DNA of 14,656 bases from Anaerolineae bacterium. GTDB lineage: Bacteria > Chloroflexota > Anaerolineae > B4-G1. Positions 1 to 6,658 of this stretch are shown one piece after another; the first letter of the stretch is position 1; each line of letters opens with the position of its first letter. Both the position numbers and the translations under genes were made by a program. The stretch covers positions 1 to 14,656 of the forward strand of contig JADHWW010000052.1 of NCBI GenBank assembly GCA_016783285.1, read 5' to 3'. Below the pieces are notes generated by a model. The model did not search any database and was not told where the DNA came from. It saw only the letters and a program-made list of their open reading frames with translations.

Positions 1-140
1 TTAAGACAGCGATACCCCACGTTATTGAGAAGATACTGGAAACTGACCGCCACGCTCAGGTCGAAACGGACTGGCTCAACCACCGTCGTCGCCGCGCGCG
101 CTTCGCCGTCCACGAACCAAATCTGGCTATTGGGTTTCAT
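1..140 (-). CDS. N-terminus of unknown protein, cut by left edge
   Basis: An open frame of 46 residues starts at an ATG (minus strand, base 140) and runs off the left edge. It reads MKPNSQIWFVDGEARAATTV, followed by a segment with alternating hydrophobic residues (VRFDLSVAVSFQYLLNNVGY) that looks like real beta-rich protein sequence. I do not recognise the family. The GAGG just before the ATG is too close to be a good ribosome site. The frame overlaps by 14 bases the end of the small membrane-protein frame upstream. The two could therefore be separate coupled genes, or one gene split by a frameshift, with the upstream part supplying the membrane anchor. Without the sequence beyond base 1 I cannot decide. 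Confidence 0.4.
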   Translation of the reverse strand, partial: MKPNSQIWFVDGEARAATTVVEPVRFDLSVAVSFQYLLNNVGYRCL

Positions 141-390
141 CCTCGTGCTGCGTCTGCACCAGCCCTTTCAACTCCACCAGACTGGCAGCGTCGGCGAAGG
201 CGACGAAGCCAAAGAGCCAGGAACTTGAGCACAGTACGAGAGGAACGCCAAGCAGCAAGGTGATAACAGTGCGGCGCCGGGTACGGAAGAAAGCAGAGTG
301 TTTCAGCCGTGCACCGAATGACTGAGTAGTGTGCGCTCTGACAGATGACTTCTGGGCAGGCGTGGGATGATTGTCTTCCGGGGTCTTCAC
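127..390 (-). CDS. small putative membrane-anchored protein (87 aa)
   Basis: This 87-residue frame starts at a GTG (base 390). A GGAGG sits almost on top of the start, so translation initiation is uncertain. The N-terminal 40 residues are polar and basic and end in FRTRRR. One strongly hydrophobic stretch follows (TVITLLLGVPLVLCSSSWLF and a few more residues) that would cross the membrane with an N-in topology. The tail reads ADAASLVELKGLVQTQHEDE and then stops. The arrangement is that of the N-terminus of an anchored extracytoplasmic protein, and the stop comes just where another plausible frame begins (base 140). A frameshifted single gene is a live alternative. No family is recognised. The 28-base repeated sequence at 422-449 lies just upstream. 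Confidence 0.38.
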   Translation of the reverse strand: MKTPEDNHPTPAQKSSVRAHTTQSFGARLKHSAFFRTRRRTVITLLLGVPLVLCSSSWLFGFVAFADAASLVELKGLVQTQHEDETQ

Positions 391-421
391 CTCCGATTGG
401 ATGTTGTGTACGAACCCCTTT

Positions 422-449
422 CGGTCTCATTATCATTTGACTTGACACG
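422..449 (-). repeat. 28-bp dispersed repeat, intact copy
   Basis: On the minus strand this 28-base stretch begins CGTGTCAAGTCAAATG and ends ATAATGAGACCG. The same sequence occurs on the plus strand at 12750-12768 plus 12915-12923, where it is interrupted by a 143-bp inverted-repeat element. The copy here is therefore the equivalent of an empty site. It lies just after the histidinol phosphatase stop codon and before the small membrane frame. Its role is unknown. A 19-base exact match on both sides of a 14.6-kb window is not expected by chance. Confidence 0.7.
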
Positions 450-457
450 CCGCGCGA

Positions 458-1258
458 TCATATCTTCCACCACGAAACCCGCCGCCGCTCAAACCGCGCC
501 AGATGTGTGAACCCCACCGCCCGCGCCATCTCTAGCGCCACGTCAAAATCCGCGCCAACGTCCTCCGGCCGGTGGGCGTCGGAGCCAAAGGTGAGAATCT
601 CGCCGCCCAGTTCACGATACCAGCGTAGTATCTCCAGCGACGGGCAGGGTTCCGCTTGTCCCCGGCACAGTGGCGAGGTGTTGATCTCGATCCCCTTGCC
701 CCGGACGACGAGAGAGCGCAGCGCGGTGCGGATCATCTCCGCATAAGGCCCTGGCCCGTCGTAGGCCTTGCCAAACTTGCGCGCATCCCGCTTGACCAGG
801 TCCAGGTGGCCTAGTACGTCAAAGTCCCCTTCCGCAGCCAGGCGCACCACCTGCCGGAAGTAAGCCTCGTAGGCCTGGCGCAGCGGCTGCTCAAAGAAGG
901 GCGCTTTCCAGGCCGCCTGCATCCCGTCGGCGTAGTGGGCCGAGCCCAGGACAAAGTCAAAGTCGCCCAGGGCCAGCACGGCCGCCGTCTGGCGGGGAAA
1001 GAGGTGCGGCTCGCCCACCTCCACCCCCGCGCGGATGGTCAGCCGGTCACCGTAGATGGCCCGACAACGCTCGATTTCGGCCAGGTACTCGACCGGGCGG
1101 AAGTAGCCGTGTGCGTCGTCCGGGCCAAAGTCGAGGTGGTCGGTGAAGGCGATCTCGCTCAGGCCGCGTCCGATGGCCGCCTCGCAGGCTGCCGCCATCT
1201 CCGCGTCGCTATCGCAGGAAAAGTTGGTATGGATGTGGTAATCCCGAAGAGGGGTCAT
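458..1258 (-). CDS. hisK: PHP-family histidinol-phosphatase (HisJ/HisK type)
   Basis: This 266-residue protein of the PHP metal-dependent phosphoesterase family most likely removes phosphate from L-histidinol phosphate, the penultimate part of histidine synthesis, in the cytoplasm. The metal-binding motifs are all present: HIH at residues 8-10, TDH at 39-41, a GVEVGE glutamate near residue 80, GSAHY, GHLD, INTSP and the final GSDAHRP. The length matches the family (about 260-275). The ATG overlaps the TGA of lpdA by four bases (ATGA), so translation is probably coupled to it. No other his gene is in the window. Some PHP relatives act on other phosphoesters, so the exact substrate is inferred from overall similarity. 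Confidence 0.85.
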   Translation of the reverse strand: MTPLRDYHIHTNFSCDSDAEMAAACEAAIGRGLSEIAFTDHLDFGPDDAHGYFRPVEYLAEIERCRAIYGDRLTIRAGVEVGEPHLFPRQTAAVLALGDFDFVLGSAHYADGMQAAWKAPFFEQPLRQAYEAYFRQVVRLAAEGDFDVLGHLDLVKRDARKFGKAYDGPGPYAEMIRTALRSLVVRGKGIEINTSPLCRGQAEPCPSLEILRWYRELGGEILTFGSDAHRPEDVGADFDVALEMARAVGFTHLARFERRRVSWWKI

Positions 1259-2697
1259 AAGTGAATCGCCTTCCCAAACACCCCGTGCGCGGCCTCCATC
1301 AGCACCTCGCTCAACGTGGGATGAGCGTGCACGCTGCGGGCGATCTCATCCGGCGTTAGTTCGCAGTTGCGGGCCAGCACCAGTTCCGGTAGTAACTCTG
1401 TCACCTCCGGGCCGACCAACTGGGCGCCCAGTATCTCGCCGCTGGTCTCGTCGGCCACGATCTTGACAAAGCCATCGCGGTCGCCCAGCGCCAGAGCCTT
1501 GCCGCTGGGGCGGAAGGGGAACTTGCCCACTTTGACCTCGTAGCCACGCTCGACCGCCTGCGCTGCGGTGAGGCCGAAACTGGCTACCTGCGGCTGACAG
1601 TAGGTGCAGCGCGGCATAGCGTCATAGTCCAGCGGGCGCGTCTCCACCCCGGCGATGGTCTCGACCGCGACGATGCCCTGGGCCGAGGCGACGTGGGCCA
1701 GCGGCAGTTTCCCGGTCACGTCGCCGATGGCGTAGACGCCGGGCACGTCAGTGCGCAAGTATTCGTCCACGACGATGGTTCCCCGCTCCACCCGCACGCC
1801 GATTTCCTCCAGGCCCAAGTTTTCGCTGTTGGGCCGCACGCCGATGGCGATGAGCACCCGTTCGGCTTCCAGCACTTTTTCGCCTTTCTCGTCCGCCACG
1901 CTCACTCGCACGCCGTCGTCAGTCGTCTCCACTCCCTGCACGCGCGTAGAGGTCAGCAGATGCACCTTGCGCCGCTTGAAGGCCCGCTCCACCTCTGCGC
2001 TAACCTCCTCGTCCTCCAACGGCAGCGCGCGCGGCAGCATCTCGACGACGGCTACCTCGGCGCCGTATGTGCGCCAGATGTGGGCGAACTCCATCCCAAT
2101 CGGCCCGGCCCCGACGATGATGACCGAAGCGGGCAACTCGCGGAGGACGATGGCCTCGCGGGAGGTCAACACGCGCTCGCCGTCGGGGGTGATACCGGGG
2201 ATGGTGCGCGCTCGCCCGCCGGTGGCGACGATGACGTTGCGCGTTTGCAGCGTGCGCGTACCGCCCGCGCCTGTCCTGAGCGCTTGCCCTGAGCGAAGCC
2301 GAAGGGAAGCCGAAGGATTCAGCGTTACCTCGACCGTGTCAGGTGATTTCAGCGCCGCGCATCCCTCGACTACCTCGACGCCGTTTTTGCGCATCAGCAT
2401 GCCGACGCCCTTGACCAGCCGCCCGGACACCTTGCGGCTGCGGGCCACCGCCGCGCCGTAGTCGGCCTCGAACCCCGTGACGGTGAAGCCGAACTCTTTG
2501 CCTCGCCTCAACAGGGAGACGACCTCGGCGTTGCGCAGAAGGGCTTTCGTCGGGACGCAGCCCCAGTTGAGGCACACACCCCCCAGGTGCTCCTTCTCGA
2601 CCAGGGCGACCTTTAGCCCCAGTTGGGCGGCGCGGATGGCGGCCACGTAGCCGCCCGGCCCCGCGCCGATGATTGTGACGTCATAAGTTTGTTCCAC
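1255..2697 (-). CDS. lpdA: dihydrolipoyl dehydrogenase (E3)
   Basis: This flavoprotein reoxidises dihydrolipoamide on 2-oxoacid dehydrogenase or glycine cleavage complexes using NAD+. Residues 11-16 form the FAD-binding GAGPGG. Cys42 and Cys47 in GGVCLNWGC are the redox pair. A second dinucleotide fold starts at VIIVGAGPIG. TDVPGVYAIGD is the second FAD motif, and HAHPTLSE near the C-terminus carries the His-Glu pair. I chose the GTG at 2697 because GGAGG lies nine bases upstream; an ATG at 2715 has no ribosome site. About 18 extra residues (roughly 126-143, SASLRLRSGQAL and flanks) are encoded by an inserted repeat. E1 and E2 partners are absent from the window. The gene heads a two-gene unit with hisK. 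Confidence 0.95.
   Translation of the reverse strand: MEQTYDVTIIGAGPGGYVAAIRAAQLGLKVALVEKEHLGGVCLNWGCVPTKALLRNAEVVSLLRRGKEFGFTVTGFEADYGAAVARSRKVSGRLVKGVGMLMRKNGVEVVEGCAALKSPDTVEVTLNPSASLRLRSGQALRTGAGGTRTLQTRNVIVATGGRARTIPGITPDGERVLTSREAIVLRELPASVIIVGAGPIGMEFAHIWRTYGAEVAVVEMLPRALPLEDEEVSAEVERAFKRRKVHLLTSTRVQGVETTDDGVRVSVADEKGEKVLEAERVLIAIGVRPNSENLGLEEIGVRVERGTIVVDEYLRTDVPGVYAIGDVTGKLPLAHVASAQGIVAVETIAGVETRPLDYDAMPRCTYCQPQVASFGLTAAQAVERGYEVKVGKFPFRPSGKALALGDRDGFVKIVADETSGEILGAQLVGPEVTELLPELVLARNCELTPDEIARSVHAHPTLSEVLMEAAHGVFGKAIHL
2271..2323. repeat. in-frame interspersed repeat inside lpdA
   Basis: This short GC-rich repeat contains two CCTGAGCG units followed by two AAGCCGAAGG units, all inside the lpdA frame. 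It encodes the low-complexity peptide SASLRLRSGQALR between DTVEVTL and TRTLQTRNV, where E3 proteins normally run straight on. Its internal repetition and its position in a surface turn of the FAD domain suggest insertion of a mobile extragenic repeat. The frame is preserved, so the protein is probably still functional. Confidence 0.7.
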
Positions 2698-2751
2698 TGT
2701 GTTATTCCTCCGCATCAAGATGATATGTTGAACGTAAAACGTGACCAGATG

Positions 2752-2780
2752 AGTGTACCACGAATGGAGAGACAGGGCAA
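2752..2780 (-). promoter_or_regulatory. predicted sigma-70 promoter for lpdA-hisK
   Basis: On the minus strand TTGCCC (2780-2775) is separated by 17 bases from TACACT (2757-2752). This is an acceptable -35/-10 pair (4 of 6 matches in each box) about 55 bases upstream of the chosen lpdA start. The gap between the GT39 gene stop and lpdA is short, and this is the only clear promoter-like pair in it. Confidence 0.45.
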
Positions 2781-2790
2781 GCGTGAACGG

Positions 2791-4773
2791 CTATCGCGCG
2801 GGCACGACCTCGACATCGCATAGAACGACGTGATCGCCACCGGTGGTTACGGGCAATCGCTCACCGCTGGCGATGTGGTATAGGCCAACGATGAGGGTGT
2901 AGCGGCCAGGCGGCAGGTCGGGCGGGAGGGGAATGCCGTAGCGGTCGGTCAGGATTTGGGCCGGCTGCCAGGTGGTGGTCGGCGCCAGGCCATCGCCGGG
3001 CTCCGTGTCAACCTGGGCGACGAGTTGCCCCGCGCCGTCGAGCAACTGGACGGTGACCTTGTACCGTTCGACGACGGGGGCCTGGGTTTCCCAGAACAAT
3101 GTCACGGGCAGGATGTCGCTGGGGCTGAGGGCGGTATCGTCCAGCGCGTAGCCGTGCAGGCGGATGCTTTCACCGAAGCGGGCGTCCAGCGGGACGGTGG
3201 GCTGCTCCGGCAACGGAGCCACGCCGTAAGTCGCCAGGCGCACGCGGCCATACCAGCGGTCGCCGGCCTTGTAAGCGTGGGCCGCCAAATACGTCTCAAT
3301 GAATCGCCGGGGGTCAGATTCGGCGTCGCCCCAGTAGAGCACGAACAGCCGTCGGTACTGTCCGAAAAGTGGGGCCAGGAACGCTTCGACCTCGGCCGGG
3401 TCGGGCCTGTAGGGGGCCGGGTAGACGTCCCGGTCGGGGTAGTAGTAGGTGAAGACCTCCCATTGGTTGGGAGCGTTGAGGATGACGGCGTCACCGGGGC
3501 GCAGGGCGGCGGTGATGTCAGCCCCGATCTGGCGGTAGTCGTCGCGGGCGTAGGCGGGGTCAAAGTAGAGGTTGTGGAGGGAGGGGATGGTGGTGATGAC
3601 AAGAAAAGCGATGGCGAGGAGGCGGATGGAGGATGAAGAATGGAGAATGGAGAATGGAGGATGGAGGATGGAGAGTTGGGCCAGGTTTTCGATGCCGTGG
3701 GCGACGAGGAGGTGGAAGGGAGGGAGGGCGACGACGAGGAACTTGAGCCAGGCCGGTTTGTAGAGACCAAAGCAAAAGATGAGGGCGATGGGGAGCAGCA
3801 GGTAGAGGGCGACGCTGGTCACGCCAAACCAGCCCTGAGGCCGCGCCGCCCTGAAGAGGCGGCGCTGGGAAGAGTCATCCAGTTCCGGCTCTTCAGGCCG
3901 GAGCGGCGACGGCCATAATCCCGCGAGCAGCAGAACCCCGGCGCCAACGAGCAACCCCGTGGCTTCCTCAATCGGCAATGTGATGCCGGCACTGAGCACG
4001 CGCAACACGTCCAGGAGCGCACGCCCCAGTTCGTACTCTCCCCCGGCGGCCGACCAGCCGGTGACGCTGCCCAGCGCGATGGGCAGCCACGGCAGGTAGA
4101 GGACGACGATAGCCACCTGTGCCCCGGCCCACAGCAGCAGCCAGCGCCAGCAATGCTCTGACCGGCGCGCCACGATCAGCCACCACAGGCCAAAGATGAT
4201 GTTGTTGACGAGCAGGATGAAGGGGAAGGCGTAGTGGGTGTAGAGGCCAGCGGCGGTGGTGAGGATGTAGGCAGCGAAGGAATGGAGAATGGAGAATGGA
4301 GAATGGAGATTTGCAGATTGCAGGGTGCGGATGGCGAAGAAGGTGGAGGCGACGGAGAGGGCGGCCAGGAGGGCATACATGCGCGCCTCCTGCGAGTAGT
4401 AGATGGCAAAGGGAGAGATGGCCGCCAGGAAGGCTGCCATCAGGCCGGTGACCGCGCCGAAGAGGCGCCGGCCCAGTAAGTAGGTAAAGATGATGAGCAC
4501 CAGTCCGGCCACGACGGAAAGGGAGCGCAGCGCGAACTCGCTCTGGCCGAACAGCGCTCGCCAGTAGTGGAGCAGCAGGTAATAGCCGGGCGGGTGGATG
4601 TCGCCCGCGGCTCCTTCCAGGATCAGGTCGAGCGGCCGCTCGGCGATGCGGGCCGAGTTGCCCTCGTCGTTCCAGAAGGACTGGGCGTCGAGGCGGTAAA
4701 AGCGCAGGACCGCCGCGAGGAGCAGGATGGCGAGAAGCAGGAAACGGGAAGCGGGCTGTTTTGCTGTCTTCAT
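2791..4773 (-). CDS. GT39/ArnT-like membrane glycosyltransferase with C-terminal soluble domain
   Basis: This 660-residue multi-pass membrane protein belongs to the dolichyl/undecaprenyl-phosphate sugar glycosyltransferase superfamily. After a first membrane helix (residues 11-27) comes the loop signature WNDEG (Asp36-Glu37), then GDIHPPGYYLLLHYW near 58-71 and YYSQEARMYAL near 125-135. These are typical of GT39/PMT-like enzymes that take sugars from a lipid carrier outside the membrane. About ten helices follow, then a soluble C-terminal part of about 260 residues ending in a beta-sandwich-like region (LFWETQAPVVERYKVTVQLL, YTLIVGLY). I start it at the ATG at 4773, which overlaps the upstream glycosidase stop by four bases; the longer frame to 5133 only reads antisense-like, Arg-rich residues. 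Three repeat stretches are embedded in frame. Acceptor and sugar are unknown. Confidence 0.85.
   Translation of the reverse strand: MKTAKQPASRFLLLAILLLAAVLRFYRLDAQSFWNDEGNSARIAERPLDLILEGAAGDIHPPGYYLLLHYWRALFGQSEFALRSLSVVAGLVLIIFTYLLGRRLFGAVTGLMAAFLAAISPFAIYYSQEARMYALLAALSVASTFFAIRTLQSANLHSPFSILHSFAAYILTTAAGLYTHYAFPFILLVNNIIFGLWWLIVARRSEHCWRWLLLWAGAQVAIVVLYLPWLPIALGSVTGWSAAGGEYELGRALLDVLRVLSAGITLPIEEATGLLVGAGVLLLAGLWPSPLRPEEPELDDSSQRRLFRAARPQGWFGVTSVALYLLLPIALIFCFGLYKPAWLKFLVVALPPFHLLVAHGIENLAQLSILHPPFSILHSSSSIRLLAIAFLVITTIPSLHNLYFDPAYARDDYRQIGADITAALRPGDAVILNAPNQWEVFTYYYPDRDVYPAPYRPDPAEVEAFLAPLFGQYRRLFVLYWGDAESDPRRFIETYLAAHAYKAGDRWYGRVRLATYGVAPLPEQPTVPLDARFGESIRLHGYALDDTALSPSDILPVTLFWETQAPVVERYKVTVQLLDGAGQLVAQVDTEPGDGLAPTTTWQPAQILTDRYGIPLPPDLPPGRYTLIVGLYHIASGERLPVTTGGDHVVLCDVEVVPAR
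3625..3673. repeat. heptanucleotide tandem repeat (RATGGAG)n in coding sequence
   Basis: Seven tandem heptamers of the form AATGGAG/GATGGAG (one is GATGAAG) lie inside the GT39-like gene, giving the protein segment LSILHPPFSILHS. They fall in a loop between predicted membrane helices. The same heptamer recurs at 4281-4308. A heptamer copy change would shift the frame unless three units change together. Confidence 0.85.
3838..3905. repeat. paired palindromes (REP-like) inside the GT39-like gene
   Basis: Two hairpins lie in opposite orientation. GCGCCGCC-ctgaaga-GGCGGCGC is at 3843-3865 and CCGGC-tcttcag-GCCGG at 3885-3901; the second loop is the complement of the first. The stretch encodes the charged segment RPEEPELDDSSQRRLFRAAR between two hydrophobic helices (about residues 290-312). 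The paired, mirrored loops suggest an inserted extragenic palindrome rather than ordinary coding sequence. Confidence 0.65.
4281..4308. repeat. second AATGGAG heptamer array in the same gene
   Basis: Four perfect AATGGAG units encode SPFSILHS near residues 155-165 of the GT39-like protein, in a loop after the EARMY segment. The unit and orientation are the same as in the array at 3625-3673, which points to a shared origin. Confidence 0.85.
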
Positions 4774-6464
4774 CGCCGGCGCAGGACGACTAAAGTCGTC
4801 ACTACGAGCAAGACGAGCAAGCCAACGAGCCAGTGGGAAGGAGACCACGGGCGTTGGACGATGAGGCCATCTATGCTGACCTCCCCTGCGACGGCGGTCA
4901 GCGTGACCTCGTGGCGCTTCTGCCACCAATCTCGTACCAGCCGCACCGGCCGCTCGTCGAGCGAGACGCGCCGGGGCGCGTTGCCATCCACGCTCACCTC
5001 GACCTCGCCTGCGCCTGGGCCGGGCGCCAGTGTCAGAGAAGCGCCCTCGAACGTGAAGCGCAGTGTGGCGCCAGGCGTGGTCGTCCGCCGGTAGGCCCCC
5101 AACGTCGCTGCCGTGTCGCGTATCGTCTCCCAATTTCCTGCGCCTGCACTGAGCGGGGTCGAAGTGTACTCCAGCGCCCAGTGGTCCTCCTGGTGGGCGC
5201 CGGGGTAGAGGGTCGGCGTGAGGCTGGCCGTGTACTCTCGCATGGCCTCGTAGACCGGCAGGGGACTAAAGTCCGGCTCGACCATGCGGAAATAGTACCA
5301 CGACTGATTCCGCTCGGTATCGTCAGCACGCTTAAAGAACCAAAAGTTGACCACGCCCATCCAGGGCCATTCCTCCATCGCCCGCTGGTAGGCCAACACC
5401 GCGTAGCGTGCCTGCTGCTCCGGCGTCACTTGCCCGAAGCGTATCCAATCCTGGATGTTCGGATCGTTGGGCACGGCGTTAGAGTTCATCTCGCTGATCC
5501 ACACGGACTTGGCCGCGTCGCCGTTGGCGACCATGATGTCGCGGATGTAGACCGGGCGGGCAAAGTTGATGTTGAGCGGCCGCATACGGTGGTCGGTGGG
5601 GCCAGACCAGAGCATGTAGTCGTTGACAGAGAGGATATCGAAGCAGTCGGCGGCGCCGGCATCGTACATGCGCTGGAGGAAGACAAAGTCGTTCAAGCCT
5701 GTCCCCGGCCCAGGGCCAAGATGGAGCGAGACGGTGGGAGCCAACGCGCCGCCGATGATGACCGCGTCGGGGTCGGCCTCCTTGGCGCGGCGGTATCCCT
5801 CGCACAGGAGGCGGGTGTAGCCCTCCGGGTCCACCGGCTGCTCGCCCCATTCGGGATAGATGTTGGGCTCGTTCCACAGTTGGTAGTAGCGCACCCGCCC
5901 CCGGTAACGCGAGACGACGGCATAGACGTAGTCGCCCCAGTCGGCCAGGTCGTCGGGGGGGGCGTGGGTTCCGATAGTGTTGGTCAGCGCGCGGGTCCAG
6001 GCGGGCGGATTGCTCAAGCGGGCGATGATCTCCAGGTCGTACTGGTCGGCCAGGCTCACAATGTGGTCGTACTTGGCCCAGGCATCAATTCCGGCCGGGT
6101 CGTTCCGCCGATCCACGAAATCTCCCTGGCCGTGAATCTCAATATCTTCCCAGGTGAACCCCTGGCGAATCCAGTGGAAGCCAGCGTCGGCGACCATCTG
6201 TAACGACTTTTCACGCTTCCACTCCTCCACCTCCTGTTCCAAGAAGACGTTGATGCCGAAGGGGTTGAGACCAGCGTGGGCCATTGGCACGTCGGGAGCC
6301 GTACGCGGCTGGGGGTGGAGGAGGTTGGCTGCCAGTTGGGCCATTCCGCGCACCTGGCGCGGCCAATCCTCCTCTCCCGTGCAGTCGAACATCCAATTGG
6401 AGAGGGATGCATGGCAGGCGGTTAAAGTCAGCAACATCAGGACGGCCAAGCCTACATTTCGCAC
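4770..6464 (-). CDS. clan GH-A glycoside hydrolase, lipoprotein with C-terminal membrane anchor
   Basis: This secreted (beta/alpha)8-barrel glycosidase (GH39/GH5-like) is about 564 residues long from the GTG chosen here. The N-terminus is a lipoprotein signal with lipobox LTAC (Cys17). The barrel begins at NPFGINVF. LWNEPN carries the predicted acid/base Glu199 and VWISEMNSN the predicted nucleophile Glu325. After residue 430 comes a beta-rich accessory region (GASLTLAPGPGAGEVEVSVD), then one membrane helix (HWLVGLLVLLVVTTLVVL) and RRR, so both ends appear anchored. An in-frame ATG at 6626 would add 54 residues, but an inverted-repeat element lies between the two starts and the signal peptide only works from the later one. 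The gene overlaps the GT39 gene by four bases (ATGA). The glycan substrate is unknown. Confidence 0.8.
   Translation of the reverse strand: MRNVGLAVLMLLTLTACHASLSNWMFDCTGEEDWPRQVRGMAQLAANLLHPQPRTAPDVPMAHAGLNPFGINVFLEQEVEEWKREKSLQMVADAGFHWIRQGFTWEDIEIHGQGDFVDRRNDPAGIDAWAKYDHIVSLADQYDLEIIARLSNPPAWTRALTNTIGTHAPPDDLADWGDYVYAVVSRYRGRVRYYQLWNEPNIYPEWGEQPVDPEGYTRLLCEGYRRAKEADPDAVIIGGALAPTVSLHLGPGPGTGLNDFVFLQRMYDAGAADCFDILSVNDYMLWSGPTDHRMRPLNINFARPVYIRDIMVANGDAAKSVWISEMNSNAVPNDPNIQDWIRFGQVTPEQQARYAVLAYQRAMEEWPWMGVVNFWFFKRADDTERNQSWYYFRMVEPDFSPLPVYEAMREYTASLTPTLYPGAHQEDHWALEYTSTPLSAGAGNWETIRDTAATLGAYRRTTTPGATLRFTFEGASLTLAPGPGAGEVEVSVDGNAPRRVSLDERPVRLVRDWWQKRHEVTLTAVAGEVSIDGLIVQRPWSPSHWLVGLLVLLVVTTLVVLRRR
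4785..4800. repeat. perfect palindrome encoding the C-terminal anchor end
   Basis: GACGAC-TAAA-GTCGTC is a perfect palindrome followed by ACTACGAG. On the coding strand it gives TTLVV, the last part of the membrane anchor of the glycosidase, and it lies just before the overlapping stop/start of the next gene. It could act as a coupling hairpin, or be a REP-type repeat captured as coding sequence. Confidence 0.5.
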
Positions 6465-6592
6465 CCTGCGGTGACAATGGATGCGCCAACTTGTTGGCGT
6501 CTTTGGCAAGCACGAACCGTATCTGCACAACTGGCACTTGCGCCAGAGCCACCGAAACAAGTTTCGGCTTCCATTCCAACCGGAAAAGTGCG
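6460..6592. mobile_element. 133-bp inverted-repeat element at the glycosidase N-terminus
   Basis: The two ends form imperfect inverted repeats of about 40 bases (about 27 matches with one gap). Both begin CGCAC and share AATGGA and then AACTTGTT. In each arm the AACTTGTT is the centre of a hairpin whose stem differs between arms but stays paired (CCGAAAC/GTTTCGG at 6552-6567 and CGCCAAC/GTTGGCG at 6483-6498). No transposase is encoded. No convincing target duplication was found. It separates the ATG at 6626 from the lipoprotein signal of the glycosidase. Confidence 0.5.
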
Positions 6593-6635
6593 GAAAACAG
6601 GCCAAGATGAGAGTCAGTTTACGCATTGCGCCGCG

Positions 6636-6641
6636 ATTATA
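6636..6641 (-). promoter_or_regulatory. TATAAT -10 box upstream of the glycosidase
   Basis: A perfect TATAAT on the minus strand lies nine bases before the ATG at 6626. No good -35 box lies 16-18 bases upstream (GCCTGA at the 17-base position). Transcription from it would start almost at that ATG, giving a nearly leaderless message, or a leader of about 160 bases if the GTG at 6464 is used. Confidence 0.35.
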
Positions 6642-6658
6642 CCCCGCCCTTACTCGCA

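Noticed and set aside
431..449. TTGACTTGACA in the repeated 19-mer as a promoter -35
   Set aside because: No -10 box lies 16-18 bases downstream in either copy, and the flanks differ.
935..2461. Several plus-strand frames opposite hisK and lpdA
   Set aside because: They are complements of conserved genes in GC-rich DNA and show no protein-family features.
4774..5133. Longer start for the GT39-like gene (120 extra N-terminal residues)
   Set aside because: The extra part is Arg-rich, antisense to nothing functional, and overlaps the glycosidase frame; the ATG at 4773 leads directly into the first membrane helix.
5263..5274. Palindrome GGACTAAAGTCC as another inserted repeat
   Set aside because: It encodes EPDFSPLPVY, a motif expected at this point in this kind of glycosidase, so the palindrome is probably coincidental.
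4833..6203. 456-residue plus-strand open frame
   Set aside because: It is the antisense shadow of the glycosidase; no ribosome site and no recognisable domain.
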